Notes under the pieces: generated by a model | Told to the model about the DNA's origin: nothing | The model's input: only the letters and a program-made list of their open reading frames with translations | Database searches by the model: none | Part shown: positions 28,136-41,079 of the stretch, in pieces | How the letters are laid out: every line of letters starts with the position of its first letter | Numbering within the stretch: the first letter of the stretch is position 1 | Assembly (NCBI GenBank): GCA_008360955.1 | Contig: LUCM01010391.1 | Coordinates: 152,326 to 216,325 of the forward strand | DNA: 64,000 bases | Reading direction: 5' to 3' | DNA from: Fasciolopsis buskii | Taxonomy: Eukaryota; Platyhelminthes; Trematoda; Plagiorchiida; Fasciolidae | Translations under genes and position numbers: made by a program

Positions 28136-31100
28136 ATCTGCGAAACATTCCTATTTCCCTTGGGTTTCACATCAAATTGGCCTGCACATTGCTTTGAGGT
28201 TTCTTGGCGCTATCCAGATCGTAGGAAACCTATTCTTGGGTGAATCGTTCTGTAGATTGATGGTCGATTTCATCCGGTCCAAGACTCGTGCTTTTCATTG
28301 TAACACCTACCGACCCCAACTGTCACAAAAGCTTTGCACACAGCTAGTGAACTATAGCTTACTAACGTAAAATCGGTGAACCAAGATTCACTGCGGTAGA
28401 GACTGCCCAGGTCATAAAGTGAGCCAAAATGCCTGAGATGAAGCACCATGCGTGAAACGGATGACAAAACTTTCTTGACCGGCTGGAGTGCCAGACAGAG
28501 CACTCAGAATGTTTAAGTAAAGTTATGCTAGGAAAAGGCGCTTATCTGCAATGTGTAAATGGGGGTCGATCGCCGGATTTGATATTCCTTGGTCAAGTAA
28601 GAATATGATTAACAAAAAGACATCTGCAGTCATTGCAGCGAGACAAAAGCTGGTATGACCGCAGTATCTGGCTGTTTATCAGAACTCCTCCTTCTGGGAT
28701 AAGTGGGAGATAAGTTACTAAAAGCGAGCCTGCCGGTTGACGGATTCGGATTTTGGGTTCACCATTCGCTTTTAAAGGAGGAATTAGAAGAAAGCAAACG
28801 CAGCGCTGGCATAAGAATGACTGCGAGCTGCGGTGTGGGTCGGCCATTTCCGACATTGTAAGGCTGGGATAACGTTTTGGGGAGCGTGCAACAGCTTCAA
28901 ATATGGAGTCTGAAAACATTATATGTAAACTTTACTCGGGAAGGTTTAGGCAATACATCTGCGGGTAAAGAGGAGGAGGTCCGGATCAAATCAAACATGA
29001 AAAAACATTTAAATCCAGTGCAGTGCAGCACCAGTCGGTTGGAGTTCAGGCATAATAGAAACGATGTAGTGGTCCTTTCAAGTGATGCACTAACCAAATG
29101 CGGCTTCGTTTTTGACAGGAGACCTATGGTTTTGATTTTTGCGGCTGAGGCTACAAATGGTAATACATAACGGGAGGACGTTTTTGATGGACTGCTGGGG
29201 TGGCCATTAGATCGCTGGGGGCTGGTAGTAGGTCTTGGTACGCCTTTAGTGTCCGTGGTTAAAGTAGCCATTGGTAGCGCCATATGGGGTTCTGTAGCCA
29301 CTGGTTGCAGTAGGAGAGCAATCTTGTATTGTCAAGGTTAAAGGCTGAGAAGTATACGACAGTATTCACACAAGGTGACGTCTGTGACTCGGTTACGGGA
29401 TTCCCAGATGAGAGATTCTCCGGGCCTTGGGAATAAGGGGGTCACAGATTTTAGTCGTGAACTACGAACGTATTCCACCCGTAGGGCTGTCCTATCGGGA
29501 AATTCTGTTTTCGCACGTTATTCCCTATAATGGTTTGTTACCTGCTGAAGAACTGTATGCCTTCGGTAAATCGGTCAATTGAGAAAGCATCGGGAAACCA
29601 GGATTCTGTTGTGTCTTACTCAGCTTGATGCTAATTCATCTGTGGTAGGCCATGCTGCACGCATTCGTTAAGCTAGACTTCATTGCATCGACCGGCAAAC
29701 GACCAAGAGCGTTAAACATTATAATGCCCTTCTCAGCCGTTGTGCATTTATAAGCCGAAATGTCAGAAAAGCCCAAATAACCGCAAATTTCACCTAGGCT
29801 CTGGGAGCTCCCTTCTGCTTGTCTCTGGAACTAAACGTGATAGACTACCTTAAAGTGATTGGAGTTTATTGTAAAAATTACTGACCATCCATTTCACGTC
29901 ACCGGTTGTTTGGTAGCCATACAAAATACGCCGATGAGGGACGCAGAACAAGGGTTTTTGCAAGAGTCCTCAAGCTCGCAAGCACGGGTCTTTTGTTTTT
30001 CAGGTGACCAGTTTCCCCGTGTAAGTGCGGGGGTTTTATCGGAAACGTATGCATTATTCCAAATGATGCATTCTATCAGATTAATGGAGACATGAAGGTG
30101 AGAGTAAAAAGGAGCAACAAGAGGGCTGAGTAACTGGTGACTATTTGAGGAGGCTGAGACTGGACCAATTAAAGAATGAACCCCTGCAAAATGGGCCTTA
30201 GTGTATGCCAACCGTCCAGGACTACATCACTGGCGTTAAGGACCATATGAAACGATGAACACCGACAACAAAGCAAAAAAGCGAACCCGCATCTAGCTTT
30301 CCGCTTTAACAGCAGGACTGCGTCGAGAGGCGTGAAAGCCTGTGACAGGGGAAATGCGTAGACATACAACAGTTAGTGCCTACTGACAAAATTAAATAGG
30401 TAAAAAATGGCTTTGGTTTCACGCAGTATTACAAAGCTTGGATTAAGACGGGACATGTACTGGAAATGAGATCGCCTAAGCTAAGGTAAAATACAGGCAA
30501 CATTGTTATATGGGCAGCCCGTCAGAATGTGATTTTCAGGATAACTTAGCAAGTGTTTTCGCTACAGAGGAATTTCGAAGTTAAAATTGGTGAAATAACA
30601 CCGTAGTTGATTCATAGTTTGATGGAACACAACCACTGAAGGAGCAAAACGGACCGCCCAACAAGCTCATGCAGAATTTAGCGTCATCCCTTTACGGGTG
30701 CACTACCGCCTGAAGGGAAATGCGCTTACAATGCAGGCAATAAACAACATCACAGTAGTAAAGCTTAGCCAGCCCGTACAATTTATTTTTGTTTTCCTGA
30801 CGCTTTCAGTGCCAAGTCATTTAGGCGGTTGCATTTCGGTCAGACAGTTGGCTCCAAGCAGTGCCCGCTGGTGGACAAAAAGATTAGCCTATGCATTCTG
30901 GATACTGGAGCATACTGTTGTTCTTTTGGTATTCGACGAAGAAACCCACCACCGCCCTTTGCCGACAATTTTTAGAATCGTCCGCACTCACCAAACCCTG
31001 TCAGTCCATCGATCCAGTCTAGCTTTCATTGGGCCACCGCACAAAGGAAGCTGGCAGGTTAAAGTCTACCCACCCTCGTTGTTTGCACCCTGAGAGAATT

Positions 31101-33350
31101 ACCGATCCAAAGTAGGAATTCAAGCGCGTGATGAATTCAGGTATAACTAGCCCATAAGCTGCCCCTTGAATTCGGCTTTTTCACATGGTCCAGAAATCTT
31201 GAAGTTCTGGATTATTTTTCAGGATCAAAGCTCGTAAGCCCACCGGCGTCCCGGTCTGAACTATCTTTGCTTTCTTTGAACTCTTTTATTTTATGGTAAC
31301 CGCAGAACTCGTGGTATTATCATGTTATCGGCAGTGCTAGTTCCTATGATTGCCTCATGAAGGGTTAAAGCAAGACTGGAGACTGAAGATTGATCTTTCC
31401 GTAGATTTGAGCAGATTTGGATTCTTGTGTCATGTTTCAAGTGTCAATGGTGCTACTTTGGACCGTGAGGATGGATTATGGCCCGAGACTTTATAAATGG
31501 TTACTTTTTTGTTGCTGGAGAGGTGCCAGTCTTCACTTGCGACGAAAGCAAATATCTGCCCATCAAGGCTGTGCTGATGAGCACTGTTTAACGGGTCGGT
31601 GATGTTAACCAAGGAAATAAACATTAGTCGCCTCTTCAAATGTTTTGGCCTTTGGTTCTAACTACGACTTTGTAGGCAAAATGTGGTTAACTTTATTGTT
31701 TATCAGATCACGTAAATCATCGAGGCCAGCAAGCAGGTATCAAAAGTCCAATGTGTTGAACTGGGGTATGAACCCAGAGTTCAGGATTGTTTCATTGTGT
31801 TGCGTGCACTAAAAACAGCATGGTGCCTCATATCTTGTGTCAGTGGCCAGAGATTCTGGATTCAAATGTGATGTGGATGCCCTTCGTATAGTCCAAGTGG
31901 CTGTGGAGACCAAAACAAGGCACAGCTAGCTTGTGCATATATGACAAAGATCTGGATACTACCTGCAGTTTAATCACCTTCCACGGGTGTCCCAATCTAG
32001 TGGGGAGGGCCCATGATTACTGAGTGGAATCAGATACTTTATATCAACCTGTGCGGCACTTGAGAAGTTTCCTGGTTTCCTAGTATGTAAAGAGATTTTG
32101 ACTGATTTCCGTGTCCGCCGAAGAATAATTGGGATGGAAAGATGTGCAAGCGGAGCAGAGAGGGACAAACTGTGTCACCAGTGCAAAAACATGGTGGCAC
32201 TCAGAATGCACTGCCCGACTTGTGCGAGAGATCGGTACAAGGATAAAGCTTAAGTTCACTTGACCCTTTTCATTGCCATGGCAGTAGACCAGAAAAGTGT
32301 ATTCTTGTGCGAAGCTCTTGTCGCGCATAGCTAAGAATAATCCGCCGAGAACATATTTTTACGTTGAAATTCATGAAAGTAATGCCGAAAGAAGGACTTT
32401 GATGCTTTCCTTTTGCATACTTCTGTGTGCATTGAAGTTCATTTGGAGCTTAGTTCGGAGTCACTAAGAAATTTCTGCTGCAAACGGTTAGCATGCATTA
32501 GGGGCGGGAAGTCTCCCGTTTTATTGAAGATATTCTGGGCCTTCAAAAGTTTCATCTGGAGCTGGCAAAGTTTGCTGGGCTGCTGGGTTTACTTTGATTT
32601 CTTGGATTGGATAGACGATTAGTGATAAAAATACGTTTTGACTGAAGGACATCTGCCCCATTCTGAGGGTCAGATGGCAAAAAGAAGCTGAACCAATAGT
32701 TGGTTTGGAAAGCGTCAGTGATTTCAGCCCAACGTGACCACATATAGGAAGACACATTATCTTCGGAACACATGCATTCTACAAATAATGTCGCATATCA
32801 GTCAAAATTGCGAGGAGAAACATAAATTAAGGGGGGGGGGGAAATAATTCAATAAAACATAAATGCATTCTTCGCGTCGCAAAAAATCAAACGAACTCAT
32901 CCGGGAATAATCATAACACATCATAACAGGTTGCTCGGGAATTCGGCAGAAACTCAGTCACGGTTTGCCAATTTTCGTGCTAAACACGGAATAGCGGAAT
33001 TCCCATAGATATTGATTCTGGTTGGCATGGACCGAACATTGATTAGTGTAGAAATATGAGAGCAACGCTTTAAAAGACCGTTGTGCATGGGATGCGTGGG
33101 ATTTGAATGAATTTAGTGAGCATATTTTTTACGCGCGGATAAGTGTTGATCATATCGATCAAGGGACAATTCAGTTAGAAGAAGAAGAATTTTAAAATCC
33201 TTTTTAGGTTAACCTGGAAAATTGGCGGGAGAACAGTAAAGAAGGATTGGAAAAAGCTTCCTGATTTGAAATGACAACCATCGGAGAATCTTTACACAGG
33301 TGGAAATGTGAGCAGTTGACCTCAGATTTTTGTCAATAGGAACTCAGATA
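28136..33350. other. Unrecognised interval with a G11 run
   Basis: No domain is recognised. A 134-codon minus frame at 28897-29301 and a 131-codon plus frame at 30698-31093 are the longest, and neither resembles a family I know. An uninterrupted run of 11 G lies at 32831-32841. Confidence 0.4.
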
Positions 33351-33359
33351 TTTCACAGA

Positions 33360-34215
33360 ATCAACCCTGGTAAGTATTTTTGAGTTGATGAAAGACGTTT
33401 TGGATGGGTTGGCTGACCAAGGGGGAGAGAGAAGGAGGGAACAGATATTGGAAACATATAGATGTAATGAGATTTAAAGCAGCTCGCGCAGGGGAATCGT
33501 CAACAGAAGATAGGTTGTTGGAAAAACTTTGGAAATCATCGTTGTTCGAAACGGCTTGAGAGAAAGTAACATCGTCAGCATACTTAGACAGATGACAAGC
33601 GGAGCTAGTAGATAAATAACTGATGTAAGTAGAGAAGAGAAAAGGTGAAAGAACAGCACCCTGTAGCACTCCTGGGTTGTTAATCAACGGTTTAGAGACT
33701 TAACCGTCCATTCGTGTGCACTGGGTTCGGTTAATAAAGTACTCAGACAGCCATGCTAATAACAGCCTGGGACAACCAAATGTTTCCAGTTTGTGAAGTA
33801 GAGGAGACTGTGGAACCGAATCGGATGACGACGAATAGTCTAGAAAGGCGCAACGCACAACTTTCATCGGTTCGTTTAAGGACTTACAAATGTGATGAAT
33901 GAGGGAGGCGACATCGTCCAAAATAGACCTGTTAGATTTATATGCAAACTGAAAAGGGTCGTCAGGGGCGACACATAGAAGAACGCAGACGCTTAATTAA
34001 GTTACGCTCCGTTGGGTTAGGACCAGATGTTGAGGCGATGGGGCGAGAACGTTTTGCTAAAGCAGCAGAACGGTTAGATTTAGGGATGGGAATAATAGTG
34101 ACGGGTCTCCAACAGTCAGGGATGGAAGATGAGATTAATGACGAGTTAATTAGAAAATTAAATGCATCGGCCAGAGCTACAGCACCATGCCTTAAAACAG
34201 CTATTTGAACCAACC
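33360..34215 (-). pseudogene. LINE reverse transcriptase, YADD retained
   Basis: Minus-strand RT of a CR1/jockey-like LINE in three consecutive frames. From 34213: ALADAFNFLINSSLISSSIP and CWRPVTIIPIPKSNRSAA, the finger motif before the palm. From 33921: H-H-I-C-K-S-L-N-E-P, then VVRCAFLDYSSSSDSVP, matching 'x-x-x-F-L-D-Y-S-x-A-F-D-S-V-P', with F-D altered. From 33687: NNPGVLQGAVLSPFLFSTYI, then the catalytic SKYADDVTFSQAV with intact Y-A-D-D at 33571-33582. The sequence ends in a truncated thumb near 33360, and I see no C-terminal domain beyond it. Frameshifts separate the pieces, so it is inactive, but long frames and the intact catalytic box suggest it is younger than most LINE debris here. 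Confidence 0.88.
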
Positions 34216-34649
34216 CCTGTGGTAATTTTAGTGGTGCGCAGCAGCTCGAGCATCTCTTCCCCAGAAAATCTTGTAACTGTCATGTCATCACCCTGTTCAA
34301 AAATTCACTGGTTTATAATTCGAAGGATGGATGAAAGCACGATTGATGCTTCTTCTTCTTCCCACACAACAGTCGAATGCCTTGCCGTAGGAATCGGTTG
34401 TTGTTACCACTCAGAAGTTGGCCAGCGATTGTAGTGTTGATGCGTTGGATTTCAGCTTTTATTAGGTTGGAACTGTGCAGCACGCTTGAGATGTTACGGG
34501 CTTTGTAGAAGCGCGCCTTGCTTTTTCTTAGATTTCAGTTTCTGGGAGGAGACACGGTCATTTGAAACGAATAGTGTTCCTGAGGGGCAGCAGAAACCAA
34601 AGGTTGCGTTGTCTGTCTCTGTGGCACGTTTGACATTGTCATTGAGCAG

Positions 34650-35640
34650 GGGTTCAGAAGAGAATCAGGTAGATGCCAGCAAAAGGTATTTCTTAAGAAG
34701 AATAAGGTTGTTGTTTAAAAGGTTACGGAGGCAAAGCCTGGTTTGATTTGTTCGCCTGAAGAAATGAAGAGCTGACCTAGGGTGCATCTTGGGCTTTAGC
34801 AGAAGCAGACAATGATCGCTACTTGAAATAAGAGCACGCAGTTTCAGGGAAAATAAATCGGAGTGGTTGGTAATAATTTCATCCAAAATGGAACCGCCTC
34901 TGGTTGGAGAAACGCGCAGATCGGTTAAAGCAAACAGTCGGTGGCAAGATAGATGCATGATTAAAATCACCTACAATAATATGTAGATTATCCTCAAGAA
35001 GGGGAACAATAAGCGCTAGGAAGGAGTGGAAAAAAGATGCGACGTTTTGTAGCGAGCTAAAGGGGGTAATTTATAAATTGGTTATGACAGTGCTGTTGTA
35101 ACGAGAAAACCTAGGATGACACCGTGTAACAAGACAGTCAATTCCGTTGAGTGAGTACGTATAAAAAGCTTCGGATTTATCAGACCAGGAGTTTATGTAT
35201 GCAGCAACACTACCTCCCGTCTTCTTCTTGTTCGAATCTGTCTTGCCGATGGAGTCTGAAGCTGTCTATCGACACCAGCGAATTAGCGATGTCCAGGTTC
35301 AGCCAGGACTGTTGTGTGCAAATGACACTTGTGGGAACATGGATCTATGATTGAAGTGTGAGGGATATATAAGGCATTTCTGTATACAGAGGGCGGACGT
35401 TGGTACTCAACAATGCCGGAATGGACATTTTGGTTTGAAGGATGCATTTAGGGGCTGCATACCAGTCAGCATGAGTGCCTCTTTTAGGTCGATTAGAAGC
35501 TGGTTGAGTTGCAGAAAAACGGGATCCCCATATATGTTGAGAAAGCATGATTGTGGCGTCCAAAGGAGAACATGATGGAACCAAATATCTGACAAGAAGC
35601 AGGATGACACAGAATTGTAGCACAGCCCGTCAAAGGGATT
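34650..35640 (-). pseudogene. LINE endonuclease remnant, upstream of the 33.4-34.2 kb RT
   Basis: Minus-strand pieces in the order expected of an apurinic-type LINE endonuclease. The N-terminal strand reads PALLSTNVRPLYTEMPYISL near 35360-35420. The frames between show SWLNLDIANSLVSIDSFRLH and RQDRFE around 35220-35310. The C-terminal catalytic region (34970-34665) reads ALTDLRVSPTRGGSILDEII, then A-L-I-S-S-S-D-H-C, the S-D-H box that carries the catalytic His. The region is broken by frameshifts and stops. The 34215-34650 interval between it and the RT is the usual linker (L-E-L-L-R-T-T-K-I-T-like on the minus strand). Together these pieces form one element of about 2.3 kb, truncated at its 3' side. 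Confidence 0.82.
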
Positions 35641-36365
35641 ACACATGAACGAACTGTGCTAATACATTTACTGTCGTTTTTATGTAATGCAGCTTTCCTT
35701 GACCTTTTTGATTAGCCAGCAGTCTCTTCTCGAACGCACGCAGTGTATGGTCAATTTCGGCCCCTGGTCGCTCGTTTATTTCGTGTGTACTCCTGTCAAC
35801 ACCTTTACCTGATGTTCGCATATGCTTTGTCACCACATCTTCATCGAGCCTCTTCAAAAGCTTTGCTAGAACCCAGAAATATGCTTCCGATAATTAATGA
35901 GAAAACTTACCGCCCATGTCTTGCGTCTCCGGCATTGCGCGCACCCTTCCTTCACTTGATTTACTGTGGTTCTTCTGACTACAACCGAAACCATCATCGC
36001 TCGATGCTCAATACATGTTATTTCTAGCGATGTCTCTCCACTAAATGCGTGAATTGGGCCGGCGGATCAACCAAGTGCTGTTTGAACGTTCGCGTAAAAA
36101 TGAAGGGAGAAATGATTCAGTCTAAAGCATGCTGGTAGCAGTCAATCATCTTTAACTCGCTGTACCTATTGTCTAGTAACTGCACACCAAAGCTCTCGGA
36201 TTGTGAAATTCGGATAAGGCCACGGTCGGTGGTCTCTGGTGCTTCTGAAGCCGTAGCATCAGTGCTTTAGACACGAAACGCCCAGGGGCAATTTGTAACT
36301 TCAGGATTTATTAAAAACTACTTAATTCTTGTCTTCTTCGGATATCAGTTTATTCTTGTCGAACT
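35641..36365. other. Unrecognised interval upstream of LINE
   Basis: No domain recognised. This is the flank on the 5' side of the minus-strand LINE at 33.4-35.6 kb and could include its 5' untranslated region. Confidence 0.35.
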
Positions 36366-36369
36366 TTCC

Positions 36370-36775
36370 CTTAATGACACTGACTTTAGTCATCGTTCAA
36401 CTTCTGTTCAGTGTATTTGCCTTCCCTTGTTTTGATCCTGTGCGTTACGGTCGAGATTACTCAACGGACATTTGTCGCAGTCAAGGTATACTCGGCGTTG
36501 GTCTATTTGTTTTGTCACAGTCCACTTTTATTGTACTGCCTACGTTCGCCGACCGTCCATGCGTAGTTCCTTTACATTTATTTTTATCTGTCAAGCTCGG
36601 GAAAGTTCGCTGGTCCTGATGAAGCATGCAGAAGCTCCTATATTTGCCTGAAACACGGGGCAGGTTATTCCTCTTTATTTCTTTTCACTGACTGTTTATT
36701 TCAAACAGATTTTTGTCACGTTTTCTTAATGTATTTTGGCCTGTTGTTGACTGAGGATTGTTGTCAAAGGTCCGG
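36370..36775 (+). repeat. Dispersed repeat with hammerhead-like core (copy 2)
   Basis: Diverged direct copy of 27740-28135. The central part holds CTGATGA at 36616-36622 and GAAAC at 36650-36654. The bases just inside (AAGCA and TGCCT) can pair except for one mismatch. C-T-G-A-T-G-A, helix II, G-A-A-A-C is the conserved core arrangement of hammerhead ribozymes, which are known from Penelope-like retroelements and flatworm repeats. The loop of about 17 bases is long for a minimal hammerhead, and I could not place stems I and III with confidence. No protein-coding part of a Penelope element (RT plus GIY-YIG) is visible nearby. Confidence 0.55.
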
Positions 36776-39700
36776 TCCCCATGTGCACAATGACCGACTC
36801 ATGAATAGTGCGGAGAAATCTTTTTCCCCCTGGCCGCTTGTCGCTTTGAGCGTGCAAAGATTAATGGTGAGCCAACTGGGTTGTATATCGCTTATTATCT
36901 TTACAAATACCCGGGTTAGTTCATTTTACCTTGGCGTATTGCACCACTAGCAAACACTTTTTGAAGCTCATTAGTCAAACCAGCGTTCTGAACAATGGGA
37001 CCTCTGACCGATACCCGTTGAGAATATGTAGAAAAGAAACGAGCATGGTGACGATGGTTGCCATCACGCTGTCGTTTGCTTTCCGGGGTACCTCGGATTG
37101 GTCACTGCTGTTGATCAAGGGCCAATGTTTTTCGTGCAGGCTCAGGAAGTCCGAGCTATTATTCTGTTTCTTGCGGCTGTAACCTAGTCACCTGTAGGCA
37201 GTGTGGATCAATTTGATTGCCCACTGAGCTTACGTGCCTCCATTGTTCAACGGTTGTTTCATCGAGTACCATCTTGAGTCCGTTCGCGATAACACTGCAG
37301 AAACGGTTCTTTACATGCGGAAGAAATACAGTACAGTCTCTGGATGCGTTCAAAACGCTGCAGCCAACAGGAATGACTTTTTCAACTTCTGCACCGCTCC
37401 ACTGCCAAATTGCTGCACTTTACTTCAGGCAGAGGATTAATACTGGCTTCAAACGTACTACTGAAACCTTGGTCACAAATATCCTAAAGTTGTAACTGCT
37501 ATATTCTCTGCTTCAGCGTTCATGCATTGCAGCACTGTAACGCAATTCATATTCGTTTAAAAGCGCATGCAAATTTTCTTTTAATTCCACGTCATTCAAA
37601 AACATGCATTGCCGACATTTTATGCCCCTAGTATTTTATTACTGCTGGTAACTTATCCCGCAAAAAATTGTAACCGGCACCAACCGGACCATCTTAACCA
37701 GATTTTTCCTGTCTAGCCGTTGCGGCATCATCTTTTCAGATAATAGTAGATAGAAACGAACTCTAAAGGGTCGTAAAAATCTCAGGCCGATGACAGGGGT
37801 TCTCTCTGTAGATCTGGCAGACCTGGGGTCTTCATTTGAAAAAAGGGATTCATCAACCCGGGCGCCCCATTGCACGCCAAGATCGCGCTTGACTAAGTTG
37901 GGTGACATAACTAAGCAATAGGCTTTTTGGGTCTCTTTGCTGAGGTGAAAATAAAGGCCTCAGAAGCGCTAAATGTTTGTTTGGCAAGATGAAGGCAGCC
38001 ATTCTTTGACAGCACACCAGGTAATCCCAGGTGGGGTTTACTTCACCAAATGAACCGAGGTGTTCGCCATTATAAAAATTGCTGTAAAGCCGACAACTAA
38101 GCCCGTTTAGTTGCCTTTTCATGTATTGCCGCCTTCCGCTGCAATGCACAATTTGTGTAAAAGATTGACGATGCTGCAGCAAAGTGATGGATTTTTGTGC
38201 TACACTCCACTATTAATTTGTCTAGTTCGTTATCATCCAATCACAAGAAAAACAAAGCATTCACCTTTTCGTCAGGCATCTTCTATGGAGAAACACTGTG
38301 CAGTTGCTATTAAGCCCGGATCTGACAGTTATTTCATTGATTACGGAAGCTTGTATGATGTTGGACCGTGGAAGACAAATAGCGGTCAACAATCAGGCAT
38401 GGCGACAATCCAAAGCAGAATTGCCAATGTGCAGAAGGAAAGTCTTATCGTGGGCTAACCCAACCAATCAGGATAAACGCTCCAGGCTGGACAAAAACGC
38501 CGTATACTGAAACACGGAGAATGATCTGCGCAAAGTGAGTTGGTTAGATCACTACCCGGACAACCGATAAAATGATAGCAGTTGCACAGAAGCGGTACTG
38601 AGGGTGAAGCAACCTTTACACCTGTGAAATTTTTCTCAAAACATAGGAATCTCTGTATGTCTGTGGAATCCGGTTGTCTCTGCCTGAGATAGCGGGAACG
38701 GATAATAGAAATCTAGAAATAGGATCGGCCTGCTAAGAGCCAATGATAGCGAAAGAGAAACGACAACGCCTGACGCCTGCAGGTACAGGAACATTCCTTC
38801 GACGTTAGCAGATATTGCAGCTATGCCCACTGGAATGCAACATAGAACCTCGATCATTGGTTTAGCCCAATCTGCCACCTGCAACAGTCTATCGCTGAAG
38901 GGATTTCCTTGAAAGTGTACCGAGCTTCCGAAGACCGGGCAAAGTTTTATGCCTTCTCAGGATACTGGACGGAACGGTGAGGCAAATGCCATGTTTTCTT
39001 CCATGGTTGGCACAGCCACCCTATATATCTCGGATCTTCACGATGCATCTCATTTTGGGTATCTCTCAAACAGCCGTCCGTCACGACAAAATCCTTCGCT
39101 CAGGAGTAACTACCTTTTGAAGCACGCCTTATTATACACGACGCGTTCGGCCTGCCGACGACAGGGCAGTAGCGCCTCACATCAAACAGGAACAGTTTGT
39201 ACTCTTCTTGACACTGCCTCCAATGCTATATGGTCTCTTCTCAAAGCGTTGGGGACAGCATTCCTTTCATCACAAAATTTCTGACTGCAAAGCCGATTCA
39301 CTTTCTCCTCTGCACATTCTGGTCCCGCGTCACGGTAGCTGACAAGACGCTTTTCGTCCGAAGGACCACATGGTATCCACCTTATTGCAGCGCCTGACGA
39401 TGGTCGACTCTGCTGCATTATCCGCTGTGAGTCCGGCACGTCAAAGAAGCGTAGCAGGTCTACTACCGCACTTTCCTAGTTGACTAAGTTCAAGTCTTGC
39501 GGGTGTTTTCACCTGGGTAAAATTGCATCTGATTTTGGGCTTGCATTGGTAGGTCGTCCAGGGTATATTCATTCATTGGCGCGATTTGTTTGTTGTTTAG
39601 CAAAACGGGCTACAGGCTCACTCGACGGGGAGCCACCACCGGCGTCCTGCCCACCGCGCTCACTGATGAGAGCGCTGGAGTCTTTGAAAGCTGGTGTTCT

Positions 39701-41075
39701 CACGCAAACTTTTCACTCGCAAATGTTGTGTCCACTGTCAAAAAAGGCAGGTGCATATGACGTCCCAGTAAAGGCGACCGTTAGCACAGTGACTACGCCA
39801 AAACTAACTGGTTGTTGGTTGTTTTGAGGAACGGGGCAAGTCACACTGTCATTGGAGTCTCGTGGGTGGCATTACCTTAGCCTAGTGAAGCAGTCTGCGG
39901 TCCCTGCATATACAATCCTCTGCATTGCAGCCGAATCTCATTCGGAAGGCCGTTTTACGATTGAACTGTCTCAGGCGAATAATGTAAGCCCGGGCGTTTT
40001 TTGTCAGGCTCTATTTCCTTTCCAATGAAACTCTAAGACAGTCAGGCAGTCGAAAAATCTGTGGTCGGTGGTGCACAATTGCATTCAGATGGAACTGCAC
40101 TGCCTAGCTAAATGTCACGTTTTCCTGCCTGCGGCTGCATTTGGCCATGATACTTTACAGCTTATTTCAGTTGGCGATGGAAAACTTCGTTATTCTGCTA
40201 CTGTCCCGGGCTATGCCACGGATCCTTTTATCGGCTGTTCTTGCCCTCCTACCTAGGTGATTCGCTAAGCCCTCTAAGCTGCCCTTTCGGTCGATCCGTC
40301 TTATGGCATCGGCTTCCTCAGCCCAGTGGCTGCGTACCTGCGATGATAAATAACAGATGAAACTTTTCACTGTGCGCCGCGTGCAGGTCAGATCTATAGC
40401 CCAGGTTGTTGAAAACCACACCACAGTTCTGCTTCTATATCGCCAGATCCAACATGGCGCAAACGTCTGCTTTGTTACGTCTTGTCTCAAACATCACGCC
40501 GTCAATAAAATTTCGGGCAACTTTGAGTGGCTGCCTGAGCAAACTTCTTGGGACTTTCTTGCCTCACCGTATCCCTGGTCAGCCCCAAACATTTAGCATC
40601 CTTCAATAGACTTCAAGATCTGTCATCGACAAGGTCGCGTAAGGTACGGCTGACTGTTTTGGGCCCTATATCATAGATTCAAGTTGGTTTCCGAACAACT
40701 TCATGAACTTGTGGTATTGCTTGGGCGACCTTGCAGACTGAGTTGGAGGGGCTAGTTGCTACATAAGTAAATTAGCATTATCTGTTCGACCTGTGTTTTC
40801 AGGCCCATAATAACAATTTGCTCTTCGGACAGCGCCACGACACATCCAGTGTGCACGACCGTGAAGTGCGATATAGAGTTTGACGAAAAAATAAGAGGCG
40901 CTTGCGTTCACCGTTAGAGGGACCTACGGGATTGCGACTAGTTTAAAAATGTGGTCTTATTTGGTTGAAAAAGCACCTATCCCTGCCTCTGCTGTACTCT
41001 CGTAGCCATACTGTTGAGCAGCGCTTTTGTGCCTGGGGGCGCAATTTCTCGGGGTATTTCAAGTCTAGGCAATTA
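36776..41075. other. Unrecognised interval
   Basis: No domain is identified with confidence. Frames of 80-115 codons occur on both strands (for example 38111-38458 plus, 40167-40490 minus). The 3' part could contain the endonuclease of the RT remnant that follows, but I could not find a convincing G-D-F-N or S-D-H motif. Confidence 0.35.
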
Positions 41076-41079
41076 TCTC

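Noticed and set aside
28897..29301. 134-codon minus-strand frame with a Ser/Thr/Pro-rich start
   Set aside because: No family resemblance, overlapped by another frame on the plus strand, and no neighbouring exon-like sequence.
32831..32841. Run of 11 G
   Set aside because: An isolated homopolymer with no neighbouring G-runs to make a convincing quadruplex; could also be a sequencing length error.
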